Part shown: positions 55,990 to 64,000 of the stretch, piece by piece
Position numbering within the stretch: the first letter of the stretch is position 1
Layout: each line of letters begins with the position of its first letter
DNA from: Mytilus galloprovincialis
Taxonomy: Eukaryota > Mollusca > Bivalvia > Mytilida > Mytilidae
Direction of reading: 5' to 3'
DNA length: 64,000 nucleotides
Assembly (NCBI RefSeq): GCF_965363235.1
Contig: NC_134849.1
Coordinates: 47,066,122 to 47,130,121, forward strand
Position numbers and translations under genes: made by a program
The notes under the pieces: generated by a model
The model's database searches: none
The model's input: only the letters and a program-made list of their open reading frames with translations
Told to the model about the DNA's origin: nothing

Positions 55990-56075
55990 TCAAATATTCA
56001 TGCAAATGCAGAAGTTCTGAACCATTAGACCGGTGATAAAACAGTCCAACAGCAGAGGTATCGACCTAGAGGAAA
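55990..56075. repeat. Decayed fragment of the ribozyme-associated repeat
   Basis: 'gaccggtgataaaacagtcc', 'aacagcagaggtatcgacc' and 'tagaggaaat' correspond to 'gctggtgatacc', 'accagcagtggcatcgaccc' and 'agtggtgtaaat' in the 182-bp array. A weaker relative lies near 56,560-56,620. Confidence 0.5.
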
Positions 56076-57371
56076 TAATAACATTTAAGGTGCAAATTAT
56101 ATACTTTATAGCAAAGAACTAAAACTATGACGGGTTAAAATGCAACCGTTATATACACAAGAAACATACAATACATGAAAAAAGTGCTAAACAAGTCAAG
56201 TAGTATTAATTATATATATATATATAGGATGAGTTTATATATAAGTATACAGATAATTGACCAATATGGGCCTTATTTTCGCAATTTCATTTATTGCTTT
56301 TTACAGACTACTGTACTAGACAAAATATCTTTATTAGGACCTAAATTATACCAAACTTAATGCGTATTTCAAAATGAATATGTCTTCTGTTATGTGCGTT
56401 ACTGATGAAATTGAAATTACAAATCATTAAAAATACTTTGAAAGGTTGGGATTACCAGAAAGGCCCCAAAGGTGTAGTCTTACCTAGTCAAGAAATCACA
56501 CGGAAGATTTAAATAATTTTTTAAGATTAATTACAATAACTTTAAACCAAAACAAAAGTACTGATACTTTCAGGATTAACAGTCAAACAGCAGCGGCGTC
56601 GATTTAGCCGATCAGAAAAAATAAAATTTATAGTTATTTTATAATTTAAGTTGAACGGCCCCATACGTAGTAAAGTAATGAATAAATAAAGATATATGAT
56701 TTTTTTTTCTAAATTCAGATATATTTATATTATTTAATCCTTAAAACTGATAGATAATGTACAAATCAAGTGATTTGTATATCTGGTGATTACATATATC
56801 AATTTCAAGAGTTTTAATTGATTTTTTGATTTTTTGGTGTTTTAACGCAACTTTTAATCATCGCATTTAGGCTATTTCGGCCAGTTTTTATTTGGTAGAG
56901 GAAGCCGGAGTGCCCGGAGAAAATCAACGTCCTTCGATGGGAAAACTGACAATCCTTATCAATTAATCAAAATATTTTAAGTCAAGAAGTCAGTAAAATG
57001 ACTTTGTTGTACCTTCTCAGAGAATGTGAAAGTTTATGATTGTTGTTGTTATTGATTCTTTTTATCGTTTTGTTTAATCATGTTTGTATTTTTTCGAAAA
57101 AAAAACGTAAAAAGTTTATGTATCATGTTGCATGTAAATGATAGGTTGAATTGATTGTTTATACTTGGAATATATTTAATTTAGTTTTCTACGTTTAGTA
57201 TTATTGGATCGACCGAATTGATTAAATGTTAGATGAAACTTGTGTTGATAAGGTTTGACATGCAAACAACGTATACTCTTCTTGTTTTCATGTATAATAT
57301 TTTGAAGAAAAAATATGTATTGCTCACACATAATTGTGTCAATATAATGGAAATCCGTGCAACTGTCATAT

Positions 57372-57462
57372 AATAAACTCATCATAGATACCAGGACCAA
57401 AATTTTATATTTACGCCAGACGCGCATTTCGGCTACAAAAGACTCATCAGTGACGCTCCTAT
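57372..57462 (-). ncRNA. Type I hammerhead ribozyme repeat, core present
   Basis: Minus strand: GCGTCA, CTGATGA (57,450-57,444), GTCT-TTTGT-AGCC, GAAA (57,430-57,427), TGCGCGTC, TGGCGT. All core residues are kept; stem II has one mismatch (AGCC instead of AGAC). Stem I pairs GCGTCA with TGGCGT. Cleavage is predicted after the C complementary to 57,419. Confidence 0.7.
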
Positions 57463-57539
57463 GAAAAAAAAAATGTTTAAAAGGCCAAAAAAAGTACGAA
57501 GTTGAATAGCATTGAGGACCAAAATTTCTAAAAGTGAAA

Positions 57540-57865
57540 GCAGTAAAACCAAATTTGATCCACAATTTTCTACATAAAGATTACTTAGTCAGGAATACGA
57601 AAGTTGTTTTCAATTTGTTTGATGTGTTTGAGCTTTTGATTTTGACATGTAATAAGGATTTTTTCGTTTTGAATTTTCCTTGTAACTGTATTTTTGATAC
57701 TCTTCTTCTCGTTGCATTTAAAATATTAAAGCGAATGTGATCTAAAATCTCATAATGATTGGATTGTTTCCTCTTTTTTTAAGGCCGTACGGTGACATAT
57801 ATTTATTAATTTCTAAGTCATTTTATCTCTTTGAGAGAGTTGTCTCATTGGCAATCATACGCCTT
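57540..57865 (+). repeat. Family C fragment followed by family B fragment
   Basis: Family C words 'ccacaattttctacataaag' and 'gtttgagcttttgattttga' are followed by family B words 'aaggccgtacggtgaca' and 'gttgtctcattggcaatcat' (reversed orientation). Confidence 0.6.
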
Positions 57866-58347
57866 TTTTTAAATTTTCTTCTTAAATTCCTTAGAATTTC
57901 GAAATCTTGACGGAAATGCCTTTCTTGGACGTATAATAAGTTGATTGAAATGTAGTTGTTTGTTATTTACGTGAAAGGAATAATACGTAAACAAATTTTA
58001 TTTGTTATTTTCTAATATTTTACTATTATGCGAAAAGTCTTTTATGGATGCCTACGAGAAAAATGCAAAAAGAAAAACCAACCAACATATTATGATAAAT
58101 AGGGTTTTTTTTCTAGAAAAGTTCAGACAAATTATCAATTATGTCGTTTGATAACAAATATTATTTCTAACATGATTATTTATTAAACATACAAATATTT
58201 CAATCTTGAACTTCAATAAAACTACAATCAGTTTCGACAAATTCTGTTTTTCGAAAATATGGTGGATACATATATAAACTAAAATAATTTCAATTTCAAG
58301 AAGCCAGTCATATGCTATTGAAAAACAAACAAACAAATGTTAATAAA

Positions 58348-58640
58348 ATTGAGAATGGAAATTGGGAATGTGTCAAAGTGACAACAATCAGACCAAAGAT
58401 CAGACAACAGCCAAAGGCCACCAATGGGTCTTCAAAACAGCAAGAAACTCCCGCACCTGGAGGTGTGCTTCGGCTGATCCCTAAACGAAAATGTATACCA
58501 GTTCAGTGATAATGGACGTCATACTAAACTCAGAAATAAACACCAGTAAGAAACTAAAATTAAAAATCATACAAGAATAACAAAGGCCAGAGGCTCCTGA
58601 CTTGGGACTGGCGCAAAAATGTGGCGGGGTAAACATGATA
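58348..58640 (+). repeat. Dispersed repeat family A
   Basis: 'ggaaattgggaatgtgtcaa', 'ggccaccaatgggtcttc', 'cctggaggtgtgcttcggct', 'gtataccagttcagtgataa', tail 'ggctcctgacttgggac' and 'gtggcggggtaaacatga'. Confidence 0.8.
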
Positions 58641-58689
58641 GAATTCATATATTAACTATAAGAATTTAAAATCCAAGAAGCCAGAAAAA

Positions 58690-59170
58690 TTGCTTCGACA
58701 TTACCTAACTAAGAAAGGTCAATACAAAACATACAAGTATCCTGTTACATGTAAATAACAGGACAAATTGATTGTTTTTACATGGAATAACCTCGATTTG
58801 TTTTTCTTTGTTTTGTAATCGACTTATTGAAAAGTAAGCCGACACTTTTTGTGGATAAGGTTTAACACGCAAACAACATGTACTCCTCGTTTTTGATGAA
58901 TAATCAGTATCGTTCAATTTGAAAAATAAAATAAACAAATGTGATTTCAATTCACATAACGTCGAATTCATTCATATGTGTTATTTTTTTTCAAATTCAA
59001 TATAATTTCTACATATTGATAGAAACGCCCTCGTTTGACCGCTAAACATGTTGATTGCAATGTAGCTATGTTTGGTCTTTAATGTTACAGGACAAATACG
59101 GAGACGAAATATTTTATGTACTATAATCAACTACGGTAATTTTTATTATCGCTATTTTGTGCTTTTTTCC
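58690..59170. repeat. Segmental duplication, right copy (partner 57,030-58,080)
   Basis: See the partner entry. This copy is shorter because the repeat insertions of the left copy are absent. Confidence 0.6.
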
Positions 59171-59309
59171 TGTGATCTTTTTTTGTGATAATTCTTCATA
59201 TCATGCTACTCGCTTGAGATGGAAAATTATTGCTAGAAACTTAACAGGCACGTGGCGTTGCTAACGAAATTGACATGAAATTGACAACGTCGTCATAGGT
59301 AAAATAGCG

Positions 59310-59393
59310 ATCATTGGTCATCTCAACTCAATTGCCTTTCTCGCTTTCGCCGGCTCTAGCGAGAAAATCAATCTCGTTGAGATGATCAACGAT
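59310..59393. repeat. Nested palindrome (two-level hairpin)
   Basis: Outer arms 59,310-59,327 (ATCATTGGTCATCTCAAC) and 59,376-59,393 match as inverted repeats at 16 of 18 positions. Inner arms TTTCTCGCT (59,337-59,345) and AGCGAGAAA (59,358-59,366) are perfect. Confidence 0.75.
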
Positions 59394-60951
59394 AATCATT
59401 TGTTGTAGTACGTTTAAACTCAAATTCATGTTTATAAATATTGAAATGACAAAATTGATAAACAATTTTACTTTTAACCAAGAAAACGAGTTTGATATGA
59501 TAGGCCTTTTGCAGATGAATATTTTCATCCTATTTATAATGAATTAATCTACTTTAATTTGCAATCTAAATAATATAAATGTGTTAATGTAACGAACAGT
59601 GGCAAACACTTTTATTAACATGATAAATATTCGGGATAGGACAAATTGACAGCTTAATCGAACCCGAAATATCTTGGAAAATTCTTTATATTATTTAGCT
59701 CAAGTTCACGCACATTGTTTATGATTATCAATTGGGTCTATTTTACAACCTGCATGTGTTAAATTGAGGTGAAACAAGTAGTAGATTATTCAGGCGTTGT
59801 CAGTTTATTTTCGATCTATGAGTTTGACCTCTGGTATCTTTCGTCCCTCTTTTATGAATGCCATGTAACTACATGTGCAGGGGAAGTGATAAGAAATGGA
59901 AAAGGCGTTTGGAATTGGCAAAAGGTGATGCGATAAACAATGATCTTGTTATCTTACTACAAAGCAAGTTATTCTTTAAAATCAACACCGTACTTTTTAA
60001 AATTATATGACACAAAGATTAGGTCTTTGGTATCAAAATCGGTTAAATAAAGACCTATGAACATACACGTACATACATATTCTGTCTTATTACAATGCAA
60101 TACTGTATTTCATTTGTATTGCAGTGTTATGACACGGGAGTACTTGACCTAAGACTCCAACCAGTCCAGGAATACGGAAATCCTCCCATTACGTCTATTC
60201 AAATTTAGGCAGTAATAGATATTAAGCAATAACCCTTGGTGTTTGTACAGTCTTTTAGATTGTTTTGGTGTGAGAAAAAGACTGGCCTAGGTAAATAAAG
60301 GATTTCTATTTTCCCAAGCATGCCACGTTAACTTCCGTCTATAATCATTAACTTTCAAATATAAGTACTGGACATAAGAAGTTTTAAATTTGAGAATCTG
60401 GAGTTAATTGGTTAATGATAAAAAAAATCGGATAGTCTTTAAAGAACTTTTAAACGTATTTTTTTGTTTGTTTTATCGCGTGTTTTTAAAAGTAGGACAA
60501 ATAAAAATTAATTACTTTACACAATTGGTAGAATGACCGGTATTTGATATATATGCCAGTATCATAGTATATGTTTCAGCACACTTATGTATTGACATGA
60601 ACTTTCATTGTCACGGACATATTAATAAATGGCTTTTTACAAAACATTTCATTTTCGTAATATTTAAGATTTTATACCAGATGTATATTTTTATCTATGA
60701 TGTTTTGATTTACAACTTCTGGGTCTAGTGTAGTTGTCTCCTCAAGGATATCACTAGCCTATTAGTACCATAATGGTTTATTACTTCAATGCTATTAATA
60801 AACATTTAATAAAACTTTGAATTTACAAAATACTATGGATTTTTAACCCTCGGAAGAGATTACTTACCTGTATTAAGCAAATCTTAAGAAGTGTTTGCTT
60901 CTCTATGCTTTTCAACTTTGAAACTTACATTGCCGTTTTAACATTTTTATT
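59394..60951. other. No gene recognised
   Basis: AT-rich, no repeat family of this window recognised, no supported exon. Confidence 0.4.
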
Positions 60952-61000
60952 TGAGCGTCTCTGATAATTCTTTTTAGATAAAACGCTCATCTGGCGTACA
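60952..61000 (+). repeat. Hammerhead-ribozyme repeat, decayed, plus orientation
   Basis: TGAGCGTCTCTGATAATTC, TTTTTAGATAAAAC and GCTCATCTGGCGTAC follow the ribozyme order, but CTGATAA replaces CTGATGA and GAAAC is altered. Confidence 0.6.
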
Positions 61001-61077
61001 CAATTTCAATCCTTGTATGTTTGTTGCATTAAATTATTCTCATGACTTGTATTTTATTGATTGGTTTTGACAAACAG

Positions 61078-61317
61078 AGCTATTGCACAACAAAAGGCGA
61101 AAGAGCGGACAATATCAAATATGATTATGTTTCTGAATTATCCTACGCAGATGAAAAAGAATCCAACTTTTTTACTTTTTTGAAAAAAAATAAACCAAAA
61201 TCAATAATTTCTGAATGTTTATACATTCAAGTTCTGCTACGCCTTCAACCTTCATGGAGCACGCTGATATCTGCTCTAAATATTTTCTTAATGCTATCAC
61301 AGCCATTTATGTCATAA
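61078..61317 (+). CDS. Possible exon of an unknown gene
   Basis: After an acceptor-like TTTTGACAAACAG (ending 61,077) the plus strand is open for 79 codons to TAA at 61,315-61,317. The first part has a charged, protein-like composition (begins SYCTTKGERADNIKYD, includes YADEKESN); the last third is hydrophobic. No domain recognised, no matching donor or upstream exon found. It could equally be chance. Confidence 0.2.
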   Translation, partial: SYCTTKGERADNIKYDYVSELSYADEKESNFFTFLKKNKPKSIISECLYIQVLLRLQPSWSTLISALNIFLMLSQPFMS

Positions 61318-62329
61318 TAATGATGATGCCTATTAAAAATACTTCTTCAAAATACATGGCTTGATTTTAATTAGTTTTTCAGAAAATCTCTAATAGATAC
61401 AATAGACCTCATTTTTGGACATTAGACAAACAGCTATATTTCTACTAAACGGAAAAACAATTTTCATATCCGCAATGATAATATGAACACCTTTTTTGGA
61501 ACTAAACCAATAAGTGACACGTTCGTTATATTTTGAATAGGATGACATGCCATATCTCAAACTAAATTATTATAAATTAAAAATACATGATGATGGAAAA
61601 CTGTTTTGCTTGTGTTTATGACAATTAATAAGATTTTTAAAACCTACTTATGTTGATCGTAAAGCAGTAGCAAAATAAAAAGAATACAATGGTTTCATAT
61701 TTATGAATTTCACAGATAAGTTTAAATTTCACAAATGCGAATGAAATTTAAAATAGAAAGTAAACGATCAATATGATATATGATTTTCTTCTAAAAACTG
61801 GCATTGTTTTTCAAAAAAAAAAAAAATGATTTTAGCGTTTACATAGAAGTGACCTGACATTCCAATAATTCAAAATAAAACAACATGTGTATCATCTAAT
61901 TTGTGTCTGTTTTTTTCTAAGTAAAGAGTAAATATTGAAATTCAATACATGTCATTATGTATAAAAACATAGTTGGTAAGTAGTGTTTGTATCATTCAGT
62001 TGGAAAATACTAACAAGGTAATCGATTTTGTTTTAAAATTTAACAGCAAAAAATAAAATTAAACATTACCGGAAAATACTATTGTTATGTCAACATCCTG
62101 TGTTGAGACGAGTCTTAATTATAAAGAAACTTTTAGTAAATTCAGGAAAAAAGACCTGAATTGATAATCATTGCTGTTTTTCTTATACTTGTAAACATGA
62201 TCTTAAGACAATCGAGTGCCTTTATGACGCGATATCTATCTCGAGTATAAATTTTGTTTTATATATATATGACCTTACATGATTGTATTTGAAGGAGATC
62301 ATAAGATGACATTGATAAGGAAATACAGC
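61318..62329. other. No gene recognised
   Basis: AT-rich flank upstream of the secreted-protein gene. No convincing promoter element identified. Confidence 0.4.
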
Positions 62330-62412
62330 GACCTATAGTTGTTAATTTGTGTTTCATTTTGGTCTCTTTGAGAGTTGTATCATTGAAAATTATACCACAT
62401 CTTCTTTTTTAC
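62330..62412 (-). repeat. Dispersed repeat family B, short reversed fragment
   Basis: 'gttgttaatttgtgtttcat', 'tttggtctctttgagagttg' and 'tataccacatctt' are the reversed head of family B. Confidence 0.6.
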
Positions 62413-62589
62413 GCATTATTTTTGTCTCTTGGCTTTTTTTGTTTTTGTTGTTGACTGCTATCTCACTAAACTACATGCGATCTCTACTAAGATAAGTTAA
62501 ATCATATTATTACATCATGGAATACAGGTACCTACGTAGATATTGCAAAACAAAGAAAATGTTTTGTTGTTTTAGTTTGTATATTGTAG

Positions 62590-62940
62590 ATGAAAGTCAC
62601 ATGTATTTTGTTGTTTTCTTTGGTCCTTGTCTGCCTTTTTGAGGATTGCGAAGCATGGAGGCGTAGAAGATTTCGAATTCGAATTCGAGGAAGGAAATTT
62701 TTTCAGAAAGTTGTAGTTCCTTATTTGTATAAGACCTACGGTAAGAGAGATGCTCTTCTTAGCAACCCAAATTTATTCGTTGCTAAGGAAGTATACGATC
62801 GCTACAAAGCGAAGATAATGCAAGCAGAATTATCTGGACACCACACATGTGTAGCTGATGATGTATGCGGGATATCATGTATCAAAAACAAATGTACTTG
62901 GTACTGTGACAACATTTGTAACATAATGGCCGATGACAAG
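62590..62940 (+). CDS. Secreted-protein exon 1
   Basis: 117 complete codons from the ATG to the phase-0 donor; without splicing the frame reads six more codons to a stop. Confidence 0.78.
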
Positions 62941-63626
62941 GTGAGACTTAGTTATAAGTAAAGCACACGCATTTTTTGTTATTAAGGAAACTAGTTTATT
63001 TTATTCAACACTGATGAATGAAACGCTTTTTAAATTTTGTCACAAATCGGGAAACTTTTGATTCCAAAAAACATTAATAGGTTTGAGAATTAAATAAGAG
63101 AGAGATAAGTAAAGAAAAAAAAGGAACACACAACATATAAAAACTAAGAGGACCAAGAAAAACAATCCACACCAAAACATGTGAAGATCTCAGTAAATGC
63201 ATCGATCAGAGTCTGAAGCAGACATCCTTACACATTGTGTAACATAAATAAGGATAAAATATATTTTTTTTTATAATAAACATTCCTATAAAAATAAAGA
63301 ATCAGACAACAATTGATATCCGTTTACAATAGGAAATAGAAAATGAATATGTTATAATCATGATAATGTGTTGATTATTGAATATTGTTTTTACAATTTC
63401 ACCTTTGAAACCAAGAAAATAAAAAATTACACTAACATAAATGTGTTTTTTTATATACATATACAGTTCAACTGGCGAGGGGAATTGGTTGCATTACCAT
63501 GCAAATTTTCAGCATACGACTATACTGGTGCTGGATACTTTTATCCGGCAGATCTGGCCTTCCATGTCAATGGGCATGGCAGAGAAAGCGACAATATGAT
63601 GGTTTTTAAACGTTTAGATCAAAATG
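62590..63626 (+). CDS. Secreted arginine-rich, six-cysteine protein (first two coding exons)
   Basis: Coding exons 62,590-62,940 and 63,467-63,626, then out of the window. Exon 1: signal peptide (residues 1-22, ending ..EDCEA), then WRRRRFRIRIRGRKFF, a strongly basic segment running to Tyr50 and followed by Gly51-Lys52-Arg53, which is the classic amidation and dibasic cleavage signal. A 30-residue linker follows, then six cysteines (87, 93, 97, 102, 106, 110) spaced C-x5-C-x3-C-x4-C-x3-C-x3-C. Donor GTGAGA at 62,941, phase 0. Exon 2 (acceptor TATACAG ending 63,466, donor GTGAGT at 63,627, phase 1) adds FNWRGELVALPCKF... and ends MMVFKRLDQN, which looks like the start of an EF-hand loop. The ATG directly follows an acceptor-like TATTGTAG, so a 5' UTR exon is likely. 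I do not recognise the family; layout recalls mussel defence-peptide precursors with EF-hand tails. Confidence 0.75.
63467..63626 (+). CDS. Secreted-protein exon 2
   Basis: 160 nt, phase 0 in and phase 1 out, with good acceptor and donor. Contains one Cys and a Tyr/Gly-rich stretch (YDYTGAGYFYPADLAF). Confidence 0.75.
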
Positions 63627-64000
63627 GTGAGTGTATAATATTCAAATATTGGAGACAAAGTATATTTATGTAACAGAAATTATTTCAAGAACTAGATATA
63701 CTATTTATGATTCCGATGGGTTAACATTCCCTCGAACAGCAACATTGCAGTAAAACAAGATAATTTATTATCCGACTCAAATTCGGGCATTACAAATAGA
63801 TTGTGCTATGAACTTTGAATAGGAGAACTGTAATGATTTCCCAAACTGTCCATGTCGAAAAAGTTATGTTCCTTTAATTTTACAATTCTTCAAGTAGCAA
63901 AGCAACCATGCAATTTGAGCAACGGAGAAATTCCATGATACCAAATAAGTCTTTCCTATTCCATGTATTCAATATCATTACACAAAAAAGCAGTAAATAA
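63627..64000. other. Intron start and window edge
   Basis: Begins with the donor of exon 2. A possible short exon at 63,898-63,938 is weak (see rejected list). The rest is AT-rich with no recognised feature. Confidence 0.4.

Larger units (their letters stand above)
57030..58080. repeat. Segmental duplication, left copy (partner 58,690-59,170)
   Basis: Shared words in order: 'gcatgtaaatgata / acatgtaaataaca', 'aattgattgttt', 'gataaggttt.aca.gcaaacaa', 'gtatactctt/gtactcct', then after inserted repeats 'gaaatgcc/gaaacgcc' and 'ttgattg.aatgtag'. This copy was later interrupted by a ribozyme repeat (57,372-57,462) and family C/B sequence (57,540-57,865). Confidence 0.6.

Noticed and set aside
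56400..56425. 'gcgttactgatgaaattgaaat'
   Set aside because: Contains CTGATGA and GAAA but only two bases lie between them, so no stem II can form. The same applies to the word near 63,012.
63898..63938. Possible third exon of the secreted-protein gene (peptide end PCNLSNGEIP and stop)
   Set aside because: The acceptor CAAGTAG is plausible and the frame fits, but it would break the EF-hand loop suggested by exon 2, and the tract before it is weak.

Overview
The window looks like nuclear DNA of a marine mussel (Mytilus or a close relative). It is AT-rich and intron-rich, and most of it is dispersed repeats that I recognise as typical of mytilid genomes. No sequence here fixes the species. Nothing bacterial, plasmid-like, phage-like or CRISPR-like was seen.

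Layout. 1-14,084: the 3' part of a plus-strand gene for the catalytic subunit of glutamate-cysteine ligase (GCLC). Its last four coding exons lie at 11,857-14,084, and everything to their left appears to be one intron of at least 11.8 kb. That intron holds a large dispersed repeat, a tandem-repeat element with a 3' hairpin, a TA-flanked MITE and, at 5,030-11,388, a nearly complete tyrosine-recombinase retrotransposon of Ngaro type in antisense orientation. The retrotransposon has split direct repeats and gag-like, RT-RNase H, tyrosine recombinase (one in-frame stop) and SGNH-hydrolase reading frames.

14.1-27 kb: no gene recognised. It holds MITEs, foldback elements, tandem-core elements with terminal hairpins, a hammerhead-ribozyme repeat with an intact core at 22,316-22,359, and a 1.2-kb element rich in nuclear-receptor half-sites. 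27,181-29,154: a LINE copy truncated at both ends, with a 12-bp target-site duplication. 29.2-43 kb: old duplicated non-coding blocks, one isolated minus-strand terminal exon (32,218-32,292), a LINE 3' end, and a near-perfect 182-bp tandem array (36,621-37,244) derived from the ribozyme-bearing repeat.

43,475-44,839: a rhodopsin-family GPCR with an uninterrupted coding exon. 44.9-62.3 kb: further repeats, among them another tandem-core element, a 19-bp minisatellite, a second fairly intact ribozyme copy at 57,412-57,457 and a local segmental duplication at 57-59 kb. 62,590-63,626: the first two coding exons of a secreted, arginine-rich, cysteine-containing protein that continues past the window edge.

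The genes are unrelated and do not form an operon or pathway. The most notable material is the diversity of small non-autonomous elements (ribozyme-bearing repeats and hairpin-ended tandem-core elements), the structurally complete Ngaro copy, and a candidate processed cationic peptide at the right edge.
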